This document shows positions 11,332 to 25,396 of a stretch of 64,000 bases of DNA, one piece after another; position 1 is the stretch's first letter, and each line of letters starts with the position of its first letter. The position numbers and the translations under genes are program-made. This DNA is from Rhynchosporium graminicola. Its lineage: Eukaryota > Ascomycota > Leotiomycetes > Helotiales > Ploettnerulaceae. The notes beneath the pieces are model-generated. The model saw only the letters and a program-made list of their open reading frames with translations. It did no database searches and had not been told where the DNA came from. The stretch spans positions 1 through 64,000 of the forward strand of contig FJUW01000062.1 in assembly GCA_900074885.1 (NCBI GenBank), in the 5' to 3' direction.

Positions 11332-13142
11332 TCATAAGTTTTTAACCTCAAACTTTTTCCGTAATCGTGCTCCGTACTTCATCAAACCCCAAGCCACAGG
11401 TATCAGAGCCAGGGCCACAAACGCAAGCAGACTATTGCCCCATCCAAGGCCTAGCCTTTCATACATAGTCTGTCCAGCCAAGGGCAACACAGCGCCCATG
11501 ATACTGCGAATGACCGTGTTCGCTGATAGAGCAGAAGCTGCATACACACTGAAGGCTTCGATGAGGTATAACGAGATCCCCATGAATACGGCCATGTTCC
11601 CGATTCCAATCAAGACGGTGGCTAGAATAGGTACCATCCAGTGGACCTTGTGATGTGTGGTCCACCCGTAGATGAAAAGCCCCACCGGAATGAGGGCATA
11701 GAGAGGAATGACCATTTGAAGACGCATTTCTGGTTCTGAAGGGATGATTGCAGCAGCACCCTCATCGCCAGAAGCGGCTTCTAGAGCGGCTTTCCGTCTT
11801 TTAAACATTCGATCCGTAGACCAGGCGAAGAAAGTGACTCCGATCACAGAGCCAATGCCCAATCCCAAGAATGCCAAACCAACGGAGCCAGTAGTGAAAT
11901 TATATACCTCCTCAAAAACAGGTGTAAATGTTGTGAAGAGCAGATAGAGGTAGCCGTACACTACACCAACGTAGATGGCGGATACCAGAACAACAGGAGA
12001 GAAAGCGAGCAACTTCGCAGGTCGAATGATAGCACGGACAAAAAGATCCTTGGGGGATAGTCCAGCATCCAGCCTGGAGCGTAATAAATTGTTGCCGGTA
12101 GATTTCCGAAGGCGCATAGTCTTTTTCCGTAAGATAGTCGCTGCATAAGTTTCTCGAAGGACAATCAAGCTGGCAACTCCGAAAGCTCCGCTGATCATGC
12201 TCAGTACCCAAAAGACCCACCGCCAGCCTTTCGCTTGACTCAAATATCCGCCTGCAACTGGACCAACTAATATCTCATTAGGACATGCCAAATCCCCAAC
12301 TTTGATGACTTACTTATGGGACCTATAATTGGACCCATCACGAATCCCGACATAGCCTTTCCCCTCCCCTCCGCGTTCACCAGATCTGCTATCGTGCCGC
12401 CACCATTGGTCAATGGAGCACTTCCAAAGACACCAGCCATAAAGCGAAATACTATGAGCATTGGCAGATCCGTAGCAAGTGCGCACGCAATATTGAAAGC
12501 TAGAAATGCGAAATTGCAGAAATGATAAATTGGCAATCGACCATATAGCTCACTCAGTGGTGCGAAGAAGAGCGGTCCAACAGCAAATCCAAGGACGTAG
12601 ACAGACACGACGAAACTAGCCAAGACGACATCTTTGCTTTGTTCAAACTCATGCATCAATTCCGGCACACCAGGAGCAAACATCGAAGACGCAAGAGGCG
12701 TAACGAAACATATGGCAGATACCAGGGTGACGTTCAGGATCTTCGACCAGCGACTGAAGTTCATCGGATTCGTAGGATCATGAGGCCCATCCCACCATAC
12801 AATATTGGGATCCCGTCCTGCCCCCGACGTCTTCCTTTTGGCCTTCTCAACATCTCGACTTGCGCCATTGACACTCCTATTCTCTTTACCTCTGCTGCCG
12901 CGCAAGGAGGATTTGCGATTTGCGTCTACGGTAGGTCGCTTTGGTTTCACGTCTGCGCGGACATCCGGCACGCCCGTCGGGGCATCTGCATTGTGATGTG
13001 CGTATGAGGCAACGGGCTCCTTCTCGATTTCGGGCGGTTCACTGTTTGTCGTGAGTATGGGTCCTTTGTGCTGCTCTGCGTCTCCGTTTGTGCCCTCGTC
13101 GTCGTGTCTCGACTCAGCTTCGGTCGACGACGAAGTGGCCAT
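11332..13142 (-). CDS. MFS transporter, DHA1 drug/polyamine:H+ antiporter type
   Basis: Exons 13142-12314 and 12266-11332 are joined over a 47-bp intron (gtaagt...attag) and encode 587 residues. The intron falls inside motif C: after splicing the frame reads GPIIGPIIGPVAGGYLSQ followed by WRWVFWVL, the antiporter signature between helices 5 and 6. Other DHA1 marks are DPTNPMNFSRWSK before helix 1 and a motif-A loop, PLSELYGRLPIY, between helices 2 and 3. About 110 hydrophilic N-terminal residues, rich in Ser, Lys and Glu, precede the membrane part. The protein should sit in the plasma membrane and export drugs, polyamines or other small molecules. The substrate cannot be inferred, and no neighbouring biosynthetic genes are present. 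Confidence 0.9.
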
Positions 13143-14569
13143 CCGAATTATTAACGGCTACCTGCAGCGATCCTAGGATTAGCATGTGCTCCTGTCATAT
13201 CGAACTCGTCCTGTCTGGCATGTGCAAGGCCGTGTCGCAGTAGGATGTTTCGCATATACTGATACAGGAGTGGACTTTTGAGGATACCGAAGCGGAGAAG
13301 AAGAAAGAGGATGGGACTCACTTGCAATGGAAGGAACCGCGCAACCGGTAAACGCTAATGTATGTAGGTATAGGGTATAGGATAAAAGGTACAGTTGCCT
13401 TGGAGATCAGACCTCCAACCAACTAGTAGTAGGCAGCGCAGTAGACTTGGTACCAAGGATAGTAGGAGGAATGGCCGTCGAGGTAGCAGGACTGGTCCGT
13501 ATTAGAGCTTCAGCCCCATGGATGGGGATTCTCGAAGTCAACCTCTTCATGCTCCTTCGCGCGCCTTCGGAATAGAGAGAGCGCCAGGGCGGACTGAGAG
13601 AGAGAGAGAGAAAACACAGTGAGTTGTCTTGGAAGCTTGTGCTTCCCTTCCAAGAGATGAGCCACGACTGTTTGGAAAGCATAATTCGTCCGTAGTAATG
13701 TAATGAGAATGGGATGGTCGTGGCATAGAGTGCGTGCACAACATGTGCGTGCATAAAGAGGACGGATAGAGAGCAGGTTTCTGGGCCGGCACTTTGAGAA
13801 CATGACCAATCACCGATGAGGAAAGCCCGTTGCGGGGAAGAACATGTGGACCAGCCGAAGCATCTGATTTGACACCAAAGTCTCTTAGCGTCAGGTCTCA
13901 CTCTGTAGTGTCAACAACACCATACCAATATATGATATATTTCAGGGATGAAGCCAGAGTTCTAACTCTTGTTCGTAACAGAGCAATTTAAGATACCTAC
14001 TTACCTGCCTTACATGATGAAATGATACCGTTGTCCCCCAGATTATTCGGAGTGAAGAACATGTGGAATAAATGTATTTGAGGTAAAGTATGTGTGAGTA
14101 ATACACCTCATGACTCAGACCTATAACTCGTTTTAGTTGCTTCTATCTCTATAGCAAGTAACTTGCGACTTTGTGGTTCTCTTACAAGCTGGCTATTGTT
14201 TGTCGACGATCCTGCGTGTCAGTCATGACTTATCTACTATCGCCGCTATGCTTTCAACTCAACACGTTCCTGTCAGTAGTCCGCTTGATAAGAGAGTCTA
14301 TAAAGCTTGCTCGTTCAGCTTCTAAGAGTGTGGCGAGAATATTGTGAAAGTAATTGCCTGTTCGTACAGGAACTACTGCTGGGCGAAACAATCTACAGCT
14401 TCGTGCTCGTACGTACGGCTTACCCAATCGGAAGTGTCAGATTTCCAGGTTTTCGTGTTTTCAATACTCGGTATCAAGTGGGCAGATGACGAAAGAAAGG
14501 CTACATATTCATGAAGCTCATCATCACCATGTGTCTTTTTGGGCATCTCAAAATCCTCAAAATCCCATA
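13143..14569. other. Intergenic, no gene seen
   Basis: This holds the presumed promoter of the transporter gene. A GAGA-rich run lies at about 13597-13613. Several open frames of 60-160 codons on the minus strand lack domains, splice continuity and coding character, and I do not call them. Confidence 0.6.
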
Positions 14570-15997
14570 ATGTCAGAACCTCTACACGTCCTCATTATCG
14601 GAGCAGGTATCAAAAGTCTCTCGTAAGCCCGAGGTCTCTAAGCCGTAACGAGTCCGTTTCTTTTTCAAGTTTCATTCCTAAATCTCAAACAGATTCCCTT
14701 CCTATCGCTATTGTTCAAGATCCAAATGCGAATTCCATATTCCAGCACATCCTAACCCCTCAATGCCAACATCAAACACACCCTCTTCGACCTCGAAATC
14801 CTTCCCAACATCCGCAAAAACGAGAATGGACACTCAACCTCCACTCCTCCAGCGCGGATCTCGGAACATTCTTCCCCGGACTCCTTCACTCACGTCTCCG
14901 AGAAGCATACACCGATCTCCATCGAATATGGGCAGCGCGAGAATATACGCCTTGGCATAGTATAATTCCAGACAGGGAATATTACTCATCAGATTCCGCC
15001 GAGAACTGGTTCGATTTGATTTCTCGCGAAGACAGATCAGGTTTTGGAGGTCAGGTCCGGCATTGGATGGATTTGGTGGATTTGTTACCTTGAAAAGGAA
15101 GAGGTAGAGAGGGAGAGGGAAGGTGATGCCAAGGTTTGAGGATGGAGAGGTTATGAGTGGTGTCTTGCTGATTCGTGCTGATGGTGTGAGATCTACTGCC
15201 AGAGGAAAACTGTCATGTGTCGAGAAAGCGAGAGTTTTAATTTTGTAAACTGGATTTCACGACTGCGATGTTGAGGTATGATTATCCTGAGACGGTGTTG
15301 AGGGTTAGGAGTGGTGATTGGGAAGCTTCTATTGTGTCATCCCGATGGGAGTCGTAATATGGTCGCCAGCCCGCCTTTCCTCCCTCTTACCCCCTACCCT
15401 CAATATCGGACCCTTACTAACATGTTCCTCAAATTCTCAAACCGTATTAGAGGCAAACGACCCAACAACCTGGGAATTCAGCATCGCGAACTCAATTATC
15501 GGCGAAGGACTATCTGACATGGATAACGCAACCCGCCTGGAGAGTGTAAAGCAATGCGATGACACAGTAGAGTCGCTCAGAAGCTCCAGGCCTGATCTCC
15601 TAGACGATACGAAAGTGTTTAAAGATAATCCGTATTACTGGGTTCCGGTACCGTGGGATGATCACACGAGGGAAAGATTACGCTTGCAAGAGATGCTGCT
15701 CATTCTGCGTCTCCTTTTATGTACTTTCGTACTAGATGACATCCCCAGCTAATCAAATTTCAGTTCGAGGTCAAGGACTGGGTTAGAGTGTACATGATGC
15801 TGCCAATCTGCTAGAACTTATTAAGCCTGAGGAGGTTGATCTCCGTATGGCTGTCAAGAGAGAGGATGGCACGTGTGAAGCAAGAAGTAGAATTGTCTCT
15901 CGCTGTTATGGATATCGGTTTTGATTGGGAGGAGCTGATGGAACATCATACGATTAAGTTTGTGGGTAAGAAGATATCAGATGTAGCTAACAGGTGA
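14570..15997 (+). pseudogene. Decayed FAD-dependent monooxygenase
   Basis: The pieces of a class A flavoprotein monooxygenase follow each other in the right order but in changing frames. They are: an N-terminal HVLIIGAGI Rossmann start at 14570 (second half of the Gly motif spoiled); PIAIVQDPNAN where families have FERDPNA; REWTLNLH and SRLREAYTD; FEDGEVMSGVLLIRADGVRS at about 15130-15190, matching the GADG-x-x-S FAD motif; PTTWEF; YYWVPVPWDDH just before where the GD motif should be; and RGQGLG, a stop, then VHDAANLLELI near the end. At least four frame changes or stops separate these blocks. A product could not be full-length. One or more introns may explain single breaks but not all of them. 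Confidence 0.75.
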
Positions 15998-16200
15998 AGA
16001 AATAACCTGGCTAAACCGTGTATTTCACGAGGAGAAAAGTATCGCCTGCTTCATTTGCCTCGAGCAAATTCTCGATGTAGGCTAAATGATGGTCATGTCT
16101 ATCATGACCGTTGAGGGCACATTCCAAGTCCCAAGCAAACCGTCTTCCATCTACTAAACGCCTCCAAACCATCAACCTCTCTACCTAGTAACTTCCCTCC

Positions 16201-17091
16201 TCATAACCTCTCCTTCGTATCCTCATTTAGACTCGTAATCAACTCCACAAACTTCAGCACATCAGCTTTATACCACGGCATAGCATGATGATACGCAATA
16301 TCCCAAACCCTCGCTGCGCTCTGATTATAAAACCCCGTCAACTGTTTCTTCCCATTCTCAAAATTGGTATCTTTCGTTCCATGAAGATGGAGTGTAGGGA
16401 TCGTAATCTTGTGATCCTCTGAAAGAGAAGCTAGAATGGAGATTATTAATATTATGAGGATGAGAGGGAAGGAAGGCAGGGGAGATTACAATGCATAATG
16501 TCTGATATCATGGGTGCTCCTCCACCCATACAGAGGATCCCGAATTTGAAATCGACATCTCCCTCTGCTTTTGGTAGACGCATCTCTCTTCTCCTTTGCT
16601 GATCTAGCAATAGCCCGCCCACTACCCTCGTTCCCTAGAACTAGATATCAGCACTTGCAACTCCCAACTTTTCAAAACCAGTACAAAGCATCCAATCCAT
16701 CCCACAACCCGGATCGTGAGGCTTCCAAGCGCAAAACCCAACTAACCTGACTAAATCCCATACAACCTACCCACTCGCCCTCTCCCTCCTCATCAGCAAG
16801 CATCCTCAACACCCTCTCCACGCCCCCCTCACCTCCCCCGTCCACACTCCTCCCATCACCCCTCTCAAGGCTCGCAAACCAAGTTCTATACGGCCCATAT
16901 TTCTCGTGAGCGAAAGCCGGTAGAATCCCAGGTCCGGCATGACATTCGAAAGGCGCGTCGAAGAAGACGAATTGGAATGTGGGGGACAGAGAAGAGATTA
17001 GTTGACTGGATTGCTCGGTGAATATCGAGGCTGTGCTGCCACCGCCGTGGAAACACGCTATACGGGGGCGGGGGACTTCGGGGTAGGACAT
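16201..17091 (-). CDS. Serine hydrolase, FSH1 family (alpha/beta hydrolase)
   Basis: Three exons, 17091-16747, 16634-16490 and 16430-16201, encode 239 residues, the usual FSH1-family length. The 112-bp first intron (gttagt...ttctag) lies exactly after GFSQ, so splicing restores the nucleophile elbow GFSQG with Ser114. The second intron is 59 bp (gtaatc...attctag). Other family marks are the N-terminal CFHGGG oxyanion region, FVFFDAPFE, LHLHGTKD with Asp184, and YHHAMPW, where His212 is the likely catalytic base. Family members are small cytosolic esterases or thioesterases; some release polyketides from synthases, but no synthase is nearby. The substrate is unknown. Confidence 0.88.
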
Positions 17092-17897
17092 GGCTAGGTT
17101 GATGGATTTTTGAGCTGAGATGGTGACTGGTGTATAAGTGGGGAGCCTGCTGAGTGGGGTGTGCTAGGATAGGGTGTTGATTGAGATACACAGTGGGATA
17201 TCGACTGTGCTACAGAATCTGAAGCGAGTACTCGGTCACACAAGATGTATAAATAATCTCATGTGAGTTATCAAGAGCCGTCGAGTTGTGATCTCACAAG
17301 ACATCAGCATCTTCACGTGACAGTCGTGGGGATCATAACTCGAATTCCGACTGATGACGCTGAGAAGCTCAGGAAATGAAATATCACCGTCTTAGATATG
17401 TAAATTTGGCGTCTAAACCACATTTCACATACTCAAAGAATTGATGTAACTGCTATCGACTATGCCACGAAAATCTCCAATTGCTCCCTATCTAGTGTTT
17501 CAAGACAGATCATACATTTCTAAACTATACTAGCCTCCAAGCCTGTTCATTTGTTGCTAGGCGAAAGCCTGGTAGGATTGTTTTACTACATCCAAGAAAT
17601 GGTAACTGGTTGACAGCTCGCTGTGGCTTCCAATTCTTCAATTCCAGACTAAGTCGGTCGTCTAGCTTGCGGAGCGTGAAGTAAACAAAAAAAGCTTCGA
17701 ATCCGAAGATCCTTTCACCCCAAGCATCTGCCTTGGTGGTCCCCTAATGGATGTCCTAATAAAGCTTCATATCTGCATATTTTAAACGACGTTCAGCAGA
17801 TGAGAATACTTGGCTGTATAAACTCATCGCTAATTCCTATAACTGTTTCTCTAGCGCTCTTTCAGGCTTCCGAGAATGGCTAGAAGAACAATGATGG
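17092..17897. other. Intergenic, no gene seen
   Basis: This is the upstream region of the serine hydrolase gene and the downstream flank of a decayed gene. No further coding support is seen. Confidence 0.6.
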
Positions 17898-19498
17898 CTA
17901 GTGATGCAAAATCAGTGTTTGACTCCGGGCTAAAACAACCGAGTCAGGTAGAATCGAAGTGTCAAGATGGGAGAAGAAGTCTTCACCAGCTGCCGCAGTC
18001 ACAATGTATGAAGCAATAGTCCACGCAGTGCTCACATCTCCAGTTGTGAGCATGTCGGTCAATCCAGTACCGAGACTGAGGAGTACGGGGAACAACACCA
18101 GTATTGAAAGGCGGGTAGGAGACCAATGGTAAACCAGTTCCAGCGAGTATTTGCCTTCAATAGGTTATTTTTTGCATTCAGGTTCTTTTGAATCCACGCA
18201 GACCAAGCCTTATTGACGTCTTCATCAGGATGTCCTCGTGACGTTTTGATAAGCGCGGAAGAAATGCGATATCGTGTTCTCATACGTTTCATGTAAGCTG
18301 AGTTTGACGTGGGCACCTCGAGGTATATCACACTATATTTATCATCAATATGTCAAGCAAAGAAGATAGCGTATGTATAGGAGGGAGTGAAAGGTGTAAA
18401 ATTACATGGTTAAGTCCGAAGGAGCTCAAGGATTTCAGCGACATGTATTCACGCCAGCCTCTGATAAATTTTACCTTCTTTCGTAGATCCTTGAATAAGT
18501 TCTCGTCCTTCTTGGGAGTCACAAGTCTCTCATGTGGATCGCTGGAGCCTCTGGGGAACCAGCCAATGACGAGATACGGTGAATGTGAATCATTTTCTAG
18601 ATGCTGACTGTGATCGTTAGACTCATGAGATCTGGATCTCAGCAGTTCACGAATCAAGGCGTCGAACTTTCTGCGGTGAAGTTTGGAGGTATCAAACGGT
18701 ACAGATTTCGACTCTGTCTCTGTGACCGGAATTCTCTCTGTAGCAGGTATCAGTGACGTAGGCTCCTGCATGACTTTCGGTATCGGGCCAAGGCTTGTTG
18801 GGACGCCGCAAGATTCCTCTCATTGGTATCCCTACTTAATTAGCTCAAGGATACCACGAGTCTGCCAGTAACGTACAGGTTGATTGCATGACTTGGTTGA
18901 ATCTGACTCTCTTGATCATCGCTCAACACGACCTGCGAATTAAACTGACTCTCCCGGCCAGCTTCGAAGAGTTTCGATAAATTGACAAGTGTTTTCATAG
19001 TGTGAATGCGTTGCTGCACAAGCTCACGTTCGTCCCAGAAGATTAAGGCCCGAAGAAGCCACCAAGCCATGGAAATATGCATGGGATTTAATTGGACGAC
19101 TATTTTTATGACGGTAAGTACTCAGTCGCTAGTTCCAACGCATTCTTTGGCAATATCCTCATCGGTGTGGCATATAACAAGTTTCTTCGTGTTGCCCTCA
19201 CTAATCTCCATATGTGATCGTACAACTCTCGTAACTTGTCGTCCTCCAGACAGACACGGTATGCCGCTCGTATTATTATGGCTTCATCAATGGTGAGTCC
19301 ACTGCGGCGTGCACATCGCTTCTTCGCCCATATCCAGTTTGCCACAGCCTGGCTTTCGGGCAGATAGAATACCCTCCAAGTAAACCTTATCTTTTTTCAA
19401 GAGTGTTGGGTTAGATCGGGGATGAGAGGTTCCGCTGCATCCTCAAGTTCGGTGGCTGGATTCTCAAGGTCAACGAGTAGAGTACTGTCATCAGCCAT
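17898..19498 (-). pseudogene. Decayed fungal membrane-protein gene
   Basis: A start at 19498 opens a frame (MADDSTLLVDLENP) that hits a TGA at 19397-19399, yet the same frame continues as good protein (FYLPESQAVANWIWAKK) to about 19110. Further blocks follow in order: MAWWLLRALIFWDERELVQQ, then DALIRELLRS, WREYMSLKSLSSFGLNH, DIPRGAHVKLSLHETYEN, HPDEDVNKAWSAWIQKNLN, and a hydrophobic end with FPVLLSLGTGL and TAWTIASYIVTAAA. Introns explain some gaps (for example gtaatt...aaatatag at about 18320-18400). A frame change inside HPDEDV, another just after NNLLK, and the early stop cannot be explained by splicing. The shape (soluble body, two C-terminal membrane helices) looks like a fungal family of unknown function. 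Confidence 0.6.
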
Positions 19499-21094
19499 TC
19501 TATCTGAGTGTCTATCTGCGAATTAGACTTTGGATATGGTTGAGCAAAAAAGGAAAGAAGTGACCTTCCGAGAGAGCTTGCTTATCGTCGCTTGATGTCG
19601 TTCGTCGACGGCCACTGTTAAAAATGTAATCCGAATCGAAGTTAAGCTAAAGGGCAAGCTAAATTCACGTTGCGCTACCTTGGAGATGGTCCTTCGTTAC
19701 CGCCAAGTTGTGGGGTTATTACATCGTCGCGCGACGGAGGTGGGAGTTCTCAGCTGGACTCAGCCCGAAATAAGATATAGTTTCAGCTAGCCAGTGAGTC
19801 GATTGTAACTCAAGGCTTGCTAAATCGTTCAAATATTTTCAAGGTCGAATGCTTAGTGTCCTCGCTTGCTTATGAAAACCTAAATGAAAACAAAAATAAA
19901 TAAAAAGATACAGATATATGTACATATTCTTTACTCTAGACTGATAAAGATTGGCTTGCTTTTTTATCACCAAAGTAGTCGGCATTTCGTCCAATAGTGC
20001 ATCCGCACTTGGGAATTTGATACCAAGATTCGTAAATTTACTCCTTACGCGTCCGCAGGTTGTGAATATCAGTACTCTAGCCGTAGTGGTATATACATCA
20101 ACAAGTTGATATCAAATCAATGGAGTTTGATGACTGCATATGAACGCGAGATCCTTCATACCTGCTATCCCCAGAGTTTTTGTGACTTTTGAAAGTATTA
20201 TCAACCTTCCCCTCACGAATGTCTCGTAGCTATTTTATGACTACCAAGGAGTGTACGCCTCTTCCACTTCACTTTGGCAATAGCAGCTTCACAATCATAG
20301 AAAAAGTCCCCAGCCGCTTGCCTTGGAATTATAATCAATCAACTCGAGTACGTAATAATGTAAACCCACTAATACCTTTCGAGCACATCTCTCTCTTCCA
20401 GCCACTCTAGCCAAGTCATTTCGAACCTCACTCACATATGTCTAGGTTTAAAATCATCAAGACCCTTCAGCCTGATCTCTCACATGAATTATCCACATGT
20501 CAGCATCTCCTTCTTTTTCTCTTCAGGTCACTCAACTTGTTTGAGCTCCTTCTCTCGATTTTGAAAATCTACTGCCATGCATAATTGCATCTCGGCGCTA
20601 AGCTAGTAAGCGACCAAGGCGCCTGCAGTGTAGCGTCCAGTTCCTCTACCTCCATTCATCATCCTCTGTTCTGCATCTCCGCATGTCCCATAGTGAAGTA
20701 AAGGGAGATACCAGCTCCCACTCCCCCTGCCGTCTCATTTGGAAGAAGATAAATTTCATTAGCATCAAAAAAGAAGAGGATGTGTCCAGGGTCACATGAT
20801 GTACTGAGCGGATTGAAGTGCAATGGCTGGATATCACTACATTCATTCTGATCTGTTTCTTCTGTTCTGTTTCTGAGCTACTGTACCCCTTTGCCCGCTA
20901 GCTCATCCGAATGCAGCTCAGCTCCCAATGCACTCACTCGCTCGCTCAGTCACCACAACACCTACAAACTTTCACTCAAACATGCTAATACAAATTCACC
21001 TTCACTTCTTCTCTTTTTCTGTCCCTTCTCCTACTTCCCCGTAATTCCATCCGAAAATAACTCTTTATGCCTCCATGCCTCCAAAAGTCTACTT
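19499..21094. other. Intergenic, no gene seen
   Basis: About 1.6 kb lies between the decayed gene and the 3-prime end of the mucin-like gene. AT-rich runs occur at about 19880-19930. Open frames on both strands are short and without motifs. Confidence 0.6.
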
Positions 21095-23251
21095 CTACTT
21101 CGAAACAATACCAGCAGCTTTCATAAACTCGGCATTCATTCTGGCCATCTCCTCTCTGGCAGCGACATCAGCCGGATCCTCCCTTGGACTAGCCAAAGGA
21201 TTATCTTCTTTTGCTGCTATTGGGGTTGGGACTGGTTGCTCGATTTTAGTGGCGGACTTTTCGACCTTGGTCGGCTCTTCGGTTTGGGTGTCAGTCTCGG
21301 AATCTCTCAATGGGGCGGTTTCGGGCTCAGTTGTATTTGGCTCATCCTTGGATTCTGCTTCTTCAACTGGCTCCTGGACTGGTTCCTCGATGACTGTGGC
21401 ATCGTTCTTCTCAACTACAGCTGATTCCGGGGCATCTTTCTTATCGGCCTTTATCTCTGGCTCAGTTTTGTCCTCCTCGATGGCAGCTGGAGCTTCGTCG
21501 ATCGGGTCCTCCTTCTCAGTAGTGGCCTCTTCCTCAGCAACAGGTGCCTTATCAGCAGCCTCCGGATTGACCTCTTCTACAGGCTTGGTAGCAACCTCCT
21601 CCAGCTCTCCGGTTGCTGGCTCAAGAGGCTTCTCCGCATCAGGCGTAGGTTCGACAAGCGTCTTTGTCTCAGCAGGAACCGCCTTCTCAACAGAAGCTGG
21701 TTTCTCAGTAGGTCCCTCCTTGGCTTCCTGCTCAGCCTCCTTCTTTACAGGCGCAGATTTAGGAATCTTCGGCTCAATGTTTTGCTCGACCTTCGCCTTC
21801 GGAACTGGTCTTGCAGCCTGCTTAACTGGCTCAACGTCTCTCTTCTTCGGCGCCGGACTTCCCAGACTTGTAGTTTGCTTGGTTGGTCCATCCCTCGTAA
21901 CAGGTCTCTTGACAGATTGGCTTCTCTTTGGCGGCGTGATCGGTTTCTCGGCCGTTTTGCTTGCCGAGGCAGTCGTAGGACGCATCATTCTTGCGAGGAA
22001 AGACTCATCTGCCGGCGCACTGGAAGGGAGACTTTGTCGTGAAGTTTTGCGCTTCAATGTCCCTGGTGGAGGACCGAGAGAAGGTCTACTGCTGCCGCTT
22101 TTCTGTGTGGAGGGCTTACGAACTAATGTTGACTTTGTAGTTGACGTGCTTGCGCGTGATGGAGAGCGGGTAGAGGCATGATGTGCTTGGAGGGAGTTGG
22201 TAATATTTAGATTTCCCGATGCGCGGCTGAGGGATTGTCGCGACGGTGGTCCAGAACCTGTAGCTGTCTTTGAGCCAGAAGATGCAGTGTGTGCGGTCAA
22301 GGAAGCTGGGAGCCTGACTGGTCGTGTTGGGGATTTGGGTCTAGGTTTGACGAAGCCTGTTTGCGGGGGGGATGCAGGTATTCTCGTCTTCGCAGCTACT
22401 CCTTGTGATGTAGACGTAGTTGGCTTGCTGGCAGGCTTTGCAGTCTGGCTTGGAGCTAGAGATGCTCTGCTTGATTTCTTCTCCACCTTCTTCTCTTGCT
22501 TCTTTTCTGGGGTCCTGGTTGGTAGTTCCTTCGAACGGCTCGTACCTGGCGTAGTTGGTGTCTTGGGAACTGGCTCTTTAGTCTTTTTAGGAGATAGCTT
22601 CGGGGCCGTGGAGGATTTGGTCGTGCTTATAGGTGGTGGCTTCGACATGGTCTTCCTCTCTTCCGGCTTGCTCTTCTCCACAGGTTTGCCAGCTGGCTTG
22701 GTCCCGTTTGTATGTCCGTTCGTTGTAGGTGTCATCTTCTTCTCTTCAACCTTGGCCTTTGGCTTCACCTGACCATTTGTCTGATCACTACCAGCTTCCA
22801 GCTTCGTATCTGACTCTTGAGCGTTCTCAGGTATCGACTCCCCAACTGCTGACGCGGCTCTTCTAGATTCCCTCTCAGAAGGCTTCCTCTCCAGCTTCGC
22901 CATTGTCTCACCCTCCTCATCAATGCTGAAACTCGTCCTCCGCTTCTGCATACTCGGTTCCCCACTCGTATCTCTCTCCATGCTCAGTCCTGTCCGACCG
23001 TCCTTTCCAATCACTGTGACAAAGCTTGTCCGTACTTTCGAAAGAGGTCGTGGTGATGTTCCTCCTGTGCTGGTAGCCCCTAGGTAGAAGTTCTCAGTAT
23101 TGTCTTGACTCAGTGGCATTGTCTATGCAATGCAAAGCTGCGAATGTGAGTGCTCACCTGTAGTGGATTCACCGGGAGAACGTCCTCGATCTGGGGGACT
23201 CGAGTCTTTATTCTCGAACATGGCTCGTAAATTCCGCACGCCGCCTGACAT
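21095..23251 (-). CDS. Large disordered Ser/Thr/Pro/Lys/Glu-rich protein (mucin-like)
   Basis: Exon 1 is 23251-23158 and exon 2 is 23079-21095. The 78-bp intron (gtgagc...ctacctag) joins them in frame to give 692 residues. I prefer this to a start at 23119, because exon 1 adds a well-formed MSGGVRNLRAMFENK helix followed by SPPDRGRSPGES, which runs into TSPRPLSKVRTSFV. Almost all the rest is low complexity: Lys/Pro/Ser/Thr-rich to about residue 420, with SPTRPVRLPASLTAHTAS and DESFLARMMRPTTAS as ordered-looking islands, then Glu/Pro/Ala/Thr-rich, and a final helix VAAREEMARMNAEFMKAAG. There is no signal peptide or membrane segment, so it is intracellular, possibly cytoskeletal or nuclear. The function is unknown; such proteins are often labelled mucin-like from composition alone. 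Confidence 0.82.
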
Positions 23252-25103
<1,852 letters not shown>

Positions 25104-25396
25104 ATGTATATGCTGTGGGTATACTTCCTGTATAGACTAGACTAGATTTCTAAAATGCTATGATCGTACGAAGTGTTGATTTTTCACATCTTCATGCCAT
25201 GATCCAACTCATAGTCATCTCTTTCAATACATGTCCATGCCATGCGGTGTTCCACCTTGTCCCAAGCAGAGTCTTGTATCATATCACACACCATCCGTGC
25301 ATCTCCTAATATACATATCCTCCTCCCACTCGACCGAATCCACATCTCAGTCATTTGTCAACTCCCTTCCCGTCTCCTTCCCAGCATATCCACCCC

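Noticed and set aside
13407..13901. 164-codon open frame on the minus strand
   Set aside because: No motif, overlapping competing frames, and no splice context upstream of the transporter gene.
21075..22181. 368-codon open frame on the plus strand
   Set aside because: It is antisense to the mucin-like gene, low complexity (Ser/Gly/Ala), and arises from that gene's codon use.
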